This document shows, piece after piece, positions 1 to 8,095 of a DNA stretch of 64,000 bases. Source of the DNA: Larkinella humicola (GTDB lineage Bacteria > Bacteroidota > Bacteroidia > Cytophagales > Spirosomataceae); NCBI RefSeq assembly GCF_008727875.1, contig NZ_VTWS01000001.1, positions 806,001 to 870,000 of the forward strand, read 5' to 3'. The position numbers and the translations under genes are program-made. The notes beneath the pieces are model-generated. The model was not told where the DNA came from. It was given only the letters and a program-made list of their open reading frames with translations, and made no database searches. Numbering within the stretch: the first letter of the stretch is position 1; each line of letters starts with the position of its first letter.

Positions 1-2070
1 CAATGCCGTATCGATGACGGCATCCGTGAGTTGCCGGGATAAACTGTCAGCGGTTTGCAGCCATTCTTCCAGCGACGGTTCGGTCAGGAAACTGCGGTCG
101 AAATACCGGGCGTTGAACGCCAGACCGGGAACATCCCGGATGGTTTGACTGAATCCCTGGAACTTCGGCATGGCCCATTTCCGGCTGACCACCTTCGGAA
201 TGATTCCCATGTTCACGAAGAAAGCCTGATCGCGGTCGCGCGGAATGGGTTTGAATTGCAATCCCCTATCGGTTTTGAAACTCGCCCAGCGCCACTGGTC
301 ATCGTGACGATCCCAGTCGCCCAGCCAGATGTCGAAGAGTCGCGCCTTCAAAACCGCCAGCTGGTCGACCTGGTTGTCATTGTCGTCCGCCAGTTTCTCG
401 AGTAACTTGGTGGTGCTGAGTATTTTTTTGGTCCCGCCAAACTGCGAACTGTTGGCGTAATTGCCATCTACCCGTTCTTCAAACAGTGCCAGCGACCGGG
501 CGAACGTCCGGCGATACGGCCCCAGCAGCGAGTCGTCGGGAACAATAACCAGTTTGGGATTCGTATGAAAAACACCCACGGCATCGGCCAGCGGTGGCAC
601 CACCAGGGCCGCAAACGGGTGCGATGCCGAAATCTGATCCTGCACCAGATCATTGACAAAACCGCTGCGTAACGCTTTCGGAATGGCATTTTCGGCGTAC
701 TTTTCAACGGATCGCAGCACGTATTCCTTGCCGTCCTGCCCAGCCATCCGCAGCGAGAACGTCTGCATGCCGCCCCCGCGCTGCAAGGGTTTGAGCCCGC
801 CCGCTTCCTGCCGCAGATTCAGCACCGGAACCGAAACCGGGCTTTGCCAGACATCACGGTAGTTTTCACCCAAAAGCATCCGGTGCAAGGGCGATGCGGC
901 ATACTGGCCACTGGCAATGACATTCTGCTCCGTGGGTGCCGTCGTAGACGCGGGCGTTGGCAGGGGCTTTACGGGCAACGTAAAGGCCGTTTCGAACAAG
1001 AGTATACCGGTTTCCGATCCGCCGTCGGGGGCAAAAAACCGCACCCGCGTCTTTCCATTTTCTTCAAAATCGAGCCGGGCGAATCCTTTCGCCGATGAAG
1101 CAAATAAACTGTGCCGCCCCTTTTTAACCGATACGGATTTGGAACCGCTGCCGCTGGTGACGTAATAGATGGAATCCCGCAGAATCAACTGCTCGTTGTG
1201 GTCATGTCCGTTGACATACACGACATTCCGGTATTTTTTCAGCAGCGAAACTATGCCGTTCCGCATCAGTTTGTACTTCGGATGCTGAATGTCCTGAATA
1301 TTGCCAATCAACGAGCGATAAACCGGGTAGATCGATCCCAAAACCGGCAAGGGAATGTAGAGAGACGGATTGAGGTCGGTTAATGGAAAAAGATGGTCCT
1401 TAAGTGTAAAATACCCCCCGTGTTCGCCGTGGCTATACATCGGGTGATGGCCGGCCAGCACCACTTTTTTGTTCTGATTTCGGGCCAGCACATCGTCCAG
1501 CAACAGCAGAAAAGAAGGCAGATCTTTCGCTTCGCAATCCGATTCTTCACCCGGTTTGTCCCAGGGATGAAGCCACCATTGGGTATCGATCAAAACCAGG
1601 GTAATCTCGTCATTCAACGCTACTTCGACCGGTCCCGGACAGCCGTCTTTCGGAAAAAACACGTCTTCACGACCCAGTTCGGCGGTTACGAAGGCGGCCT
1701 GGTTCCGCACCCGGTCCCAGCCTTCCCGCTTACCCTGCTGCCAGTCGTGGTTGCCCGGAATGACGAAAGCACGTCCTTTAAAACCCGACAGGATGGCGAG
1801 TTGATCTCGCATCCGGCGTTCGGCATCGCCACGGTCAGCATGAGACGAGTCGGGTAAGCCCCGGGGATAAATGTTATCGCCGAGGTAAATCAAACTGCTG
1901 TTGGCCCCGCTGGTCAGCAACTGGCTTCGAACGGTTTTCAAAACCACATCCCCTTCCGGCTGGGGTTCGCCCGCGTCGCCCAACAGAAAAACCGTATAGG
2001 GTTTCGACTGGGCGACGACCCGGAAGGGAAAACATATTAACAAAAGAAAGGCTGTGTAGAGTATTTTCAT
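1..2070 (-). CDS. Secreted metallophosphoesterase with kinase-like C-terminal motifs (3-prime end outside window)
   Basis: Reads from ATG at 2070 through position 1 without a stop, so 690 residues are present and the C-terminus is missing. A signal peptide spans about residues 1-20, ending VVAQ. All five calcineurin-type phosphoesterase motifs are visible: GDAGE (about 30), GDNIYPRG (63), GNHDW (105), GHHP (206) and GHDH (288), so a two-metal hydrolase is well supported. Residues about 400-620 are not part of that domain. They contain LGDWDRHDDQWRW (about 584-596) and PIPRDRDQAFF (about 608-618), which recall the catalytic and metal-binding loops of HipA/Fam20/CotH-like kinases; this is an inference. 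Homologues known to me are long and end in a BamA-like barrel, which cannot be seen here. It is the last visible gene of a three-gene run, 20 bp after the SdiA-regulated-like gene. Confidence 0.85.
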   Translation of the reverse strand, partial: MKILYTAFLLLICFPFRVVAQSKPYTVFLLGDAGEPQPEGDVVLKTVRSQLLTSGANSSLIYLGDNIYPRGLPDSSHADRGDAERRMRDQLAILSGFKGRAFVIPGNHDWQQGKREGWDRVRNQAAFVTAELGREDVFFPKDGCPGPVEVALNDEITLVLIDTQWWLHPWDKPGEESDCEAKDLPSFLLLLDDVLARNQNKKVVLAGHHPMYSHGEHGGYFTLKDHLFPLTDLNPSLYIPLPVLGSIYPVYRSLIGNIQDIQHPKYKLMRNGIVSLLKKYRNVVYVNGHDHNEQLILRDSIYYVTSGSGSKSVSVKKGRHSLFASSAKGFARLDFEENGKTRVRFFAPDGGSETGILLFETAFTLPVKPLPTPASTTAPTEQNVIASGQYAASPLHRMLLGENYRDVWQSPVSVPVLNLRQEAGGLKPLQRGGGMQTFSLRMAGQDGKEYVLRSVEKYAENAIPKALRSGFVNDLVQDQISASHPFAALVVPPLADAVGVFHTNPKLVIVPDDSLLGPYRRTFARSLALFEERVDGNYANSSQFGGTKKILSTTKLLEKLADDNDNQVDQLAVLKARLFDIWLGDWDRHDDQWRWASFKTDRGLQFKPIPRDRDQAFFVNMGIIPKVVSRKWAMPKFQGFSQTIRDVPGLAFNARYFDRSFLTEPSLEEWLQTADSLSRQLTDAVIDTAL

Positions 2071-2090
2071 ACGCCTAGTACAATTCGGAT

Positions 2091-2945
2091 TTACGGCTGG
2101 TTCGCAAACTCGAGAATATAACCGGGTTTTCCGTCCCCTTCGCTGGCGATGTAGAGCGTTCCGTCGGGCGCAAAGCAAATGCCTTCGGGTTGGCGATACA
2201 GTTTTGGGTCGAGGGCTTCGGTGGCAACGACCTTCCCCTTCCGATTGAGCACAACGATCCTTTTTCCAACCGAAGTCAGGAAATACAAGTCACCGGTCTT
2301 TGGATGAACAGCCAAACCCGACGGCTTGAATTTAGGAGCCGCCACGCCAGCCTGGGTCAAAACGTCGTCTTTGATAGTCAAGCCTTTGTAAACCACCTTC
2401 GTTTTGATGTCGTACGTATAAACCGCCTTCTCGTTCTTCTTGGAGTTTTCTTTCACCGCAATCAGCAGCCGTTCGGTTTCGGCATCGTACGCCAGGCCTT
2501 CCACCTCCGTTTTAGACGGCAAATCCGTGGGTGTGCGGGCAATTTCCTTCGAAAATGGCTTAAAATGGTACAGATCGCCATTACTTTTCAGGGTATAAAT
2601 CTCGCCTTTGGCCCATTCGATGCCTTCATAATCACCATAGCCCCCAAAAACCGAGGAGTCGGTCACGGCTTCTTTTTTCAGATCGAAAAGGTAAGCAACC
2701 GCCTTTTCGTCCTGCACACAGAGCAGTTGGTTGTCTTTGTAGTACGACAGTCCGGAGATTTCTTCCAGATCGGGCGGAAGCGTAAAGCGTCGGGTGGGCG
2801 TTTTCAGGTCGTAGGCCAATGGCTGTTTTTCGGAAGCATTTTCTTCGCTAACAGCTTGATTTTCGCCATCTTCCTTGCTTTTTTTGGCCGTACATGCTCC
2901 TAAAAAACAAAGCAGGGCGAGAACGACAACTTGTGATTTTTTCAT
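2091..2945 (-). CDS. SdiA-regulated-like / phytase-like beta-propeller lipoprotein
   Basis: 284 residues. The N-terminus MKKSQVVVLALLCFLGAC is a lipoprotein signal with the lipobox LGAC, so the mature protein should be anchored at Cys18 in the envelope. The body has recurring propeller-like strands: EEISGLSYYKDNQLLCVQDE, GDYEGIEWAKGEIYTL, EVEGLAYDAETERLLIAV, FKPSGLAVHPKTGDLYFL and PEGICFAPDGTLYIASEGD. This pattern is typical of the SdiA-regulated family, related to esterase-like/phytase propellers. No enzymatic residue set is recognised, so the activity is unknown. It lies 16 bp downstream of the HD/Pycsar-domain gene and 20 bp upstream of the phosphoesterase, which suggests one transcript. 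Confidence 0.8.
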   Translation of the reverse strand: MKKSQVVVLALLCFLGACTAKKSKEDGENQAVSEENASEKQPLAYDLKTPTRRFTLPPDLEEISGLSYYKDNQLLCVQDEKAVAYLFDLKKEAVTDSSVFGGYGDYEGIEWAKGEIYTLKSNGDLYHFKPFSKEIARTPTDLPSKTEVEGLAYDAETERLLIAVKENSKKNEKAVYTYDIKTKVVYKGLTIKDDVLTQAGVAAPKFKPSGLAVHPKTGDLYFLTSVGKRIVVLNRKGKVVATEALDPKLYRQPEGICFAPDGTLYIASEGDGKPGYILEFANQP

Positions 2946-2961
2946 TCAAAAAGGTTACAGG

Positions 2962-4164
2962 TTATTTGACCGGGAAATAATAGGCCGCCAGACCAAACGC
3001 CAGGACGGACGCTGCAAATCCGAACATAAAAGTGGTGTAGGAAATTCGGAGCAGCCGGTATTTTTTACCCAACACTTTCCCCAGAAAATAAATATCCCGG
3101 GTCATGCTGCTATACAGAAAATCGCTGTCGTTCATCATTTCCCGCATTCCCCATTCGTAATCGGCCAAATCCATTTTGTGAAAATTGCCAAAAAACAACA
3201 AGTTCGCCTGCTTCTGGTGAATATCTTCTTTGGAAAACCGCCCGCTGGTGATGGTGGGGCGGGTGGCCAGAATGGCAAAAATGGTTGCTACCAGGCAACT
3301 GGCGGTCAGCATGATGGTGGGAACGACCAACTGCGGCCATTCTTCCAGTTTCCGAATCAGGATACTGATGATCAGCGAAACGATGATCGTATTGACCGAA
3401 ATCATGATGTTGGCTTTGTTGTCGGCCATAGCGCTGAGCTGGAAGTGGTTTTGGGAAGTCACGCGGAACATGGTTTCGATGCCGCGCCCCGGTTTTTTCA
3501 CCTTATCGGGTTCTTCTTCCGTTTTGTGTTTATCCGAGGGTTTCCCGTCTTTCTCCTGTTCTTCGGCTTCCAGTTCGGCCAGCTTACGACGAGCTTTTTT
3601 GAGATTTTTTTCTTTCAGTGGGGTTAAAACCTCCTTCCCGTAGTCGGTAAAATAATGGTGTTTTTCCATGAGGACGATAGAGCCCTGCATCCACTTCCGT
3701 TTGCCCACTTTTCCATAGACGCTTTTCACTTCCTGCCTCAGCATTTCGCTCCGCTCAAAAAAACGGTCGGAACTCAGATGAAACAGATCGGCATCGCAAA
3801 GCACTTCAGCCATTTTTGATTGCGGGTTTTGGGGCATACGGGTAGCCAGAATGTTGTCGACCACCACCTGAATCCGTTCCGGCCCGATGGAAAGGGATTC
3901 CAAAAAAGGCTTTACCATTTCGGCACCAATCGTTTCGTGTTGCTGGCAGCTTTTGGCATAACCCAGATCATGTAACCAAGCGGAAATCAACACGTTTTCC
4001 AATTCTTCCGGGCTCAGGTCAGTTTGTTTTCCAATCAGTTCAGCGGCTTCAACCACCTCGCGGGTGTGCGTCAGATTGTGATAAACCAGGTTAGTTGGCA
4101 TCTCATGAAGCAACGTTTCAGCGTATTCCCGCGTACGGATAACTGACGATCGATCGGTAGGCAT
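2962..4164 (-). CDS. HD-domain phosphohydrolase fused to a Pycsar-effector-type transmembrane domain
   Basis: 400 residues from ATG at 4164; a TTG at 4212 would add 16 residues but is less likely. The N-terminal half is an HD domain with H29/H33 (YHNLTHTRE), H65-D66 (AWLHDLGY) and an aspartate in VLCDADLFHL (about 124-126), so the metal site looks intact. After a charged linker (about 195-225), the C-terminal half has ADNKANIMISVNTIIVSLII and a second segment (about 240-300), then a final membrane helix near residues 375-395. This matches the membrane domain of Pycsar effectors (DUF5706-like). Known family members with this fusion are chromosomal in Bacteroidota. No nucleotide cyclase is adjacent, so a defence role is inference. 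First gene of the run ending in the phosphoesterase. Confidence 0.8.
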   Translation of the reverse strand: MPTDRSSVIRTREYAETLLHEMPTNLVYHNLTHTREVVEAAELIGKQTDLSPEELENVLISAWLHDLGYAKSCQQHETIGAEMVKPFLESLSIGPERIQVVVDNILATRMPQNPQSKMAEVLCDADLFHLSSDRFFERSEMLRQEVKSVYGKVGKRKWMQGSIVLMEKHHYFTDYGKEVLTPLKEKNLKKARRKLAELEAEEQEKDGKPSDKHKTEEEPDKVKKPGRGIETMFRVTSQNHFQLSAMADNKANIMISVNTIIVSLIISILIRKLEEWPQLVVPTIMLTASCLVATIFAILATRPTITSGRFSKEDIHQKQANLLFFGNFHKMDLADYEWGMREMMNDSDFLYSSMTRDIYFLGKVLGKKYRLLRISYTTFMFGFAASVLAFGLAAYYFPVK

Positions 4165-4356
4165 AATCAAGTTTCTGAGTTTAACGGAAAAAGTGGTTGC
4201 AGATTGTGACAAAAAATGGGATATAAAGTCTAAGTGATACCGATAAACGATTCCCCAGCGGACAATTTATAGGATTATTCTGGTGATTCGTCTATACATT
4301 TCGGCGATTCGTCTACAAATGAAATAAAATCAATTTACTTGGTAAACTCTGTTGAC

Positions 4357-4364
4357 TAGATTTG
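4357..4364 (+). promoter_or_regulatory. Bacteroidota -7 element upstream of the DUF5686 gene
   Basis: TAGATTTG matches TAnnTTTG, 37 nt before the start codon at 4402. A TTG lies 15 bp upstream (4339-4341), closer than the usual 19-20 bp, so only the -7 element is convincing. Confidence 0.45.
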
Positions 4365-4401
4365 TGTTAAACGGGTATTATTCATACCACTGCCTTTCCG
4401 A

Positions 4402-6930
4402 ATGAAGCACGTTGTACGGGAGCGATTCAGTTTAATTTTCATTATCCTGAATGCACTCTTTTTTCCTGTTTTTGCGCAAACATCCTACAAGATCAGTGGT
4501 CGCGTCACCGACGCTGTTACCGGAGAAGGCATTCCGTTCGCCAATATAGCCATTAAAGGCAAAACCGTTGGAACAACCTCGGACGAAAATGGCAGGTTTT
4601 CACTGACCTCCACCCAAACCGGCGACTCCCTCCTGTTCTCCAGTCTGGGTTATCAGAACCGGGCCTACCGCATCATTCCGGTGGCCAGCCAGGCCATCGA
4701 CGCCGTTCTGACCTCCTCCGCTACCAAACTTCAGGAAGTAAAAATATATGCCAAAGGCGGTGATCCGGCCTACCGCATCATCAAGGAAGCAATTCGTCGG
4801 CGCGACCAGTTCGATCCCGACCAACTGACGGCTTTTCAGTATGAAAGTTATTCCAAAGTGGAAGCCTACGTCAACAATTTTGCCAACGAACGCAAAAATG
4901 GCCGAAAAGGAGGCCCGGTCGGCCGGTTGCTCTCCAAATTGCCGGCCATTTACGACAGCCAGGGAAAACCGGCGGTTCCGGTGTTTGTTTCGGAAACGTT
5001 TTCGGAATACTACCAGCGGGCGAATCCCCATAAAGTAAAAGAACGGATCTTGAAAAGCCGGGCTTCGGGTGTAGGCATCAGCGACGGCGGGGTTTCGGCG
5101 CAGTTGACCGGTTCGTCGTTTCAGCAATACAATTTCTACCGCAATTACATCAGCCTGCTGCGGAAAGACCTGCCCTCTCCGCTGGGTCAGGCCTGGCAAA
5201 CGGTTTACAAATTCCGGCTGATCGATACGGTCACGGTTGGTGGACTCGTCTGTTTTCAGGTGGACTTTGAACCCAAACGGCCTACCGATCTGGCGTTTTC
5301 CGGTACGGCCTGGATCGACACCACCCGCATGGGTCTCACGCAGATCGACGCCAAAATCGACCAGCGCGCCAACATCAATTTTGTCGATGAAATCCGGATC
5401 GAACAGGAATGGGAGGATGTGGGCGACAGCACGCAGACGTCTTCGGTTCGTTTGCCGGTTTTAACGCAACTGCTGATCGATACCGATGAGCCGACGCCCA
5501 ATGCGCCCGGTGCGTTGGTTCGAATGTACGTAGCAGCCCGGAACGTAAAAGTCAATGTGCCCAAAGAGTCGAAATTTTACGAACCACCCCTGGAACTGGC
5601 CGAAAACTACAACGAAAAATCCCCGGCATTCTGGCAAACGATTCGCCCCGAAGGACTGGATCCGGACGAACTGAGGGCTTTTACCATTGTCGATTCCGTA
5701 CGAAATGTACCTTTCATGAAATTTCTGGGGCAGGTAGTGAATCTTACTGCCGTGGGTTATTATCCATTGGGGCCCCTTCACCTCGATGTGGGACCATTGC
5801 TAAACAGCTACGCTTTCAACAATGTCGAAGGGCACCGCCTGCGACTGGGCTTGCGGACGAATTCGGGGTTTAGCCGCCGGTGGATTCTGGGCGGTTACCT
5901 GGCCTACGGAACGCGCGACCAGCAACTCAAATACGGTATGAACATCGACTACGTGGTCAGTAAAAAACCGTATACGATTGTCGGTATCCAGAAAAGCTAC
6001 GACATCGAACGACTGGGAACATCGTCGGAAAACCTGGGCGGCAACACGATTTTTGCGGCTTATACCCGTTTCGGAACGCTGCGCCGTCCCTACATGCAGG
6101 AGTTTCACAATACCTACCTCCGAAGTGAACTGGGCAAGGGAATAACGCAAACGATCAGTTTACGAAACCGGTCTTTCGAGCCGCTCTTTCCGTTTGCCTA
6201 CAACACCAACGATCGGGAAACGATCACCGCCAGTCAATACCGCACCACCGAGTTGCTGTTTGAAACGCGGTTTGCTCCCGGTTCGCTGATGATTCAAAGC
6301 GACAACGACCGGTTCAGTGTGGAAGGCAGCAACAATCCGGTGTTCACGTTTCGCTACCAGTTGGGGATGCAGGACGTTCTGCACGGCGATTTTTCTTACC
6401 ACCGGTTTAGCCTGAATGTGCGCCATTCGTTCCGGATGGGCGTTCTGGGCCGAACCCGTTACCAGGTCAATGCCGGTTACATTCCCTCCACGATCCCGTA
6501 TCCGTTGCTGTACATGCCGCTGGGCAACGAGACATTTTTCCGGGTCGAGAACTCGTATAACCTGATGAATTTCTTTGAATTTGTCACCGATCGCTACGTG
6601 GGCGTGATGGCCGAACATAATTTTGAAGGCTTGTTTTTCAACCGGATTCCGGCAATTCGGCGGCTAAAATGGCGGTTTCTGGCCACGGGAAATATCCTGA
6701 TGGGCGGTGTTAGTCAAGCCAACACGGCGCTCATACCGGCCACCGACCAGTTGGGCCAACCGGTTTTGGGATTCCAGTCGCTGAGCCGGGCGCCGTATGT
6801 GGAAGTCGGTTACGGCATCGACAACATCTTCAAGGTGTTTCGCGTCGATGCGATTCACCGCCTGACCTACCGGAACAATCCCAATATTTCGACCTTTGGA
6901 ATCAAAGTTTCGGCCTGGGTAAATTTATAA
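4402..6930 (+). CDS. DUF5686 outer membrane protein with carboxypeptidase-regulatory-like domain
   Basis: 842 residues. A signal peptide ends near residue 25 (FFPVFAQ). Residues about 28-110 form a carboxypeptidase-D regulatory-like beta-sandwich (YKISGRVTDAVTGEGIPFAN, then TSDENGRFSL), as at the N-terminus of many Bacteroidota outer membrane proteins. The rest fits DUF5686: a periplasmic part followed by a C-terminal region of alternating aromatic strands that probably forms a beta barrel and ends in VSAWVNL. The substrate is not known. It stands alone on the plus strand with its own -7 element, and the FKBP gene follows after 48 bp and may be cotranscribed. Confidence 0.85.
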   Translation: MKHVVRERFSLIFIILNALFFPVFAQTSYKISGRVTDAVTGEGIPFANIAIKGKTVGTTSDENGRFSLTSTQTGDSLLFSSLGYQNRAYRIIPVASQAIDAVLTSSATKLQEVKIYAKGGDPAYRIIKEAIRRRDQFDPDQLTAFQYESYSKVEAYVNNFANERKNGRKGGPVGRLLSKLPAIYDSQGKPAVPVFVSETFSEYYQRANPHKVKERILKSRASGVGISDGGVSAQLTGSSFQQYNFYRNYISLLRKDLPSPLGQAWQTVYKFRLIDTVTVGGLVCFQVDFEPKRPTDLAFSGTAWIDTTRMGLTQIDAKIDQRANINFVDEIRIEQEWEDVGDSTQTSSVRLPVLTQLLIDTDEPTPNAPGALVRMYVAARNVKVNVPKESKFYEPPLELAENYNEKSPAFWQTIRPEGLDPDELRAFTIVDSVRNVPFMKFLGQVVNLTAVGYYPLGPLHLDVGPLLNSYAFNNVEGHRLRLGLRTNSGFSRRWILGGYLAYGTRDQQLKYGMNIDYVVSKKPYTIVGIQKSYDIERLGTSSENLGGNTIFAAYTRFGTLRRPYMQEFHNTYLRSELGKGITQTISLRNRSFEPLFPFAYNTNDRETITASQYRTTELLFETRFAPGSLMIQSDNDRFSVEGSNNPVFTFRYQLGMQDVLHGDFSYHRFSLNVRHSFRMGVLGRTRYQVNAGYIPSTIPYPLLYMPLGNETFFRVENSYNLMNFFEFVTDRYVGVMAEHNFEGLFFNRIPAIRRLKWRFLATGNILMGGVSQANTALIPATDQLGQPVLGFQSLSRAPYVEVGYGIDNIFKVFRVDAIHRLTYRNNPNISTFGIKVSAWVNL

Positions 6931-6977
6931 CGGTTATCTTGCAGCCGTAAACGATTTCTGATTAACCAGACATTCTT

Positions 6978-7361
6978 ATGGCGAAAGCACCAGAGGCCGA
7001 AGTAGCGACCTTAAAAGAATTTATTGAGGCCAGTGGCATCTCCGCCACGGCCGATGACCGTGGTTTTTATTACACCATTCAAGCTCCGGGTTCGGGCGAA
7101 AAACCAACCGTCCGCTCCAACGTGACGGTGAATTATGAGGGCTCGCTGACCAACGGCAAAGTTTTTGACAGCAATAAAAACATCAGTTTTGGCCTCTATC
7201 AGCTTATTCTGGGCTGGCAGGAAGGCATTCCGCTGATTGCACCGGGTGGCAGTATTACGCTGTATTTGCCCCCAAGTCTGGCCTATGGTTCACGCGCGCA
7301 GGGCGGCATTCCGGCCAATTCCATTCTGATCTTTAAGATTGATCTGATCCGGATTAATTAA
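6978..7361 (+). CDS. FKBP-type peptidyl-prolyl cis-trans isomerase
   Basis: 127 residues; no signal peptide or lipobox is seen, so it appears cytoplasmic. The FKBP fold covers about residues 40-127. Recognisable active-site positions are the Tyr in VNYEGSL, FD in KVFDSN, the Trp in GWQEGIP, Tyr in LAYGSR and Phe in ILIFKIDL. It catalyses prolyl isomerisation, the client is unknown. It follows the DUF5686 gene by 48 bp and converges on a second, SlyD-like FKBP gene, with a long palindrome between the two stop codons. The two FKBPs are only distantly similar, so they are not a recent tandem duplication. Confidence 0.85.
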   Translation: MAKAPEAEVATLKEFIEASGISATADDRGFYYTIQAPGSGEKPTVRSNVTVNYEGSLTNGKVFDSNKNISFGLYQLILGWQEGIPLIAPGGSITLYLPPSLAYGSRAQGGIPANSILIFKIDLIRIN

Positions 7362-7368
7362 ATTAAGA

Positions 7369-7467
7369 GGGAATGATACATGTAAAATGAGTAATGTTCA
7401 CTGTAAAAGTAGCCAGGCGCTGTTCACTTTCACAGTGAGCATTACTCATTTTACATGTATCATTCCC
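7369..7467. repeat. Near-perfect 99-nt palindrome, copy A
   Basis: Left arm 7369-7410 and right arm 7426-7467 are 42 nt each and pair with only two mismatches; the loop is 15 nt (7411-7425). The arms are AT-rich and built of words like ATGTAAAATGA and TGTAAAAGT. The left arm matches the left arm of the palindrome at 45450-45550 at about 36 of 44 positions, and both have 15-nt loops and sit between convergent genes. It could serve as a bidirectional terminator or be a dispersed palindromic repeat. Confidence 0.9.
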
Positions 7468-7481
7468 TGTCGAACTACCGA

Positions 7482-7931
7482 TTACAGGATCAACTTGGAA
7501 GGATTGATTCCCACCAGTTCGATATCGAAGATCAGTTCTTCGCCCGCCAGCGGATGGTTGGCATCCAGCGTTACCGACGTGGCCGTCACATTCCGAACCA
7601 CTACCGGAACCGCCTGCGGATTCCCGTCCTGATGCATGTTGAGGGTTAGTCCAATTTCCAGCTCAATATCGTCCGGGATCAGCGAGCGGTCAAATTCGAA
7701 AATCATATCTTCGCTCGACGGACCATAGGCATCTTCCACCGGAATCCGAACGGTTTTTGCCTGCCCTATCTCCATTCCTTTTACGCCTTCGTCGAAACCC
7801 CGGATGACCATGCCGCTTCCTACCTGAAACTGCAATGGCGACCGGCCACTGGAGGAATCAAACACGGTACCATCGTTTTTTCTGCCGGTATAGTGCACTT
7901 GCACCGTATCCCCAGCCTTTGCTTCTGCCAT
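7482..7931 (-). CDS. SlyD-like FKBP-type peptidyl-prolyl cis-trans isomerase
   Basis: 149 residues from ATG at 7931; the frame stays open further upstream, but the residues before MAEAKAG do not fit the family. The FKBP half has VQVHYTGRKNDGTVFDSS and VIRGFDEGVKGM. An insert-in-flap type region follows AYGPSSEDM and the fold closes with NHPLAGEELIFDIELV, the layout of SlyD-type enzymes that combine prolyl isomerase and chaperone activity. The metal-binding His/Cys tail of E. coli SlyD is absent. No signal peptide, so cytoplasmic. A TAGTTTTG -7 element 24 nt upstream of the ATG supports this start. Confidence 0.87.
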   Translation of the reverse strand: MAEAKAGDTVQVHYTGRKNDGTVFDSSSGRSPLQFQVGSGMVIRGFDEGVKGMEIGQAKTVRIPVEDAYGPSSEDMIFEFDRSLIPDDIELEIGLTLNMHQDGNPQAVPVVVRNVTATSVTLDANHPLAGEELIFDIELVGINPSKLIL

Positions 7932-7955
7932 AATACGAGTTGAATTGTGTAGCGG

Positions 7956-7963
7956 CAAAACTA
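7956..7963 (-). promoter_or_regulatory. Bacteroidota -7 element for the SlyD-like gene
   Basis: On the minus strand this reads TAGTTTTG (TAnnTTTG), 24 nt before ATG 7931. No TTG at the expected distance. Confidence 0.4.
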
Positions 7964-8021
7964 CCCAAACCCGCCGAAAGTCAGGCACGATTTGCCGATT
8001 ATTTGAGCCAATGTTCTTCGG

Positions 8022-8085
8022 GGTTGATGAATGATGAGCGATGAATGATGCCAGAAATCCGTCGAACACACATCGTTCATCAACC
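8022..8085. repeat. Imperfect inverted repeat between proS and the SlyD-like gene
   Basis: GGTTGATGAATGATG (8022-8036) pairs with CATCGTTCATCAACC (8071-8085) with one mismatch. The spacer repeats GATGAATGATG once more. Composition resembles the other low-complexity palindromic spacers in the window. It lies between two genes of the same orientation. Confidence 0.55.
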
Positions 8086-8095
8086 ATCATTCCCG

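Noticed and set aside
2962-4164. Complete Pycsar anti-phage system
   Set aside because: No cyclase gene is in the neighbourhood; only the effector-type membrane domain is seen, fused to HD.
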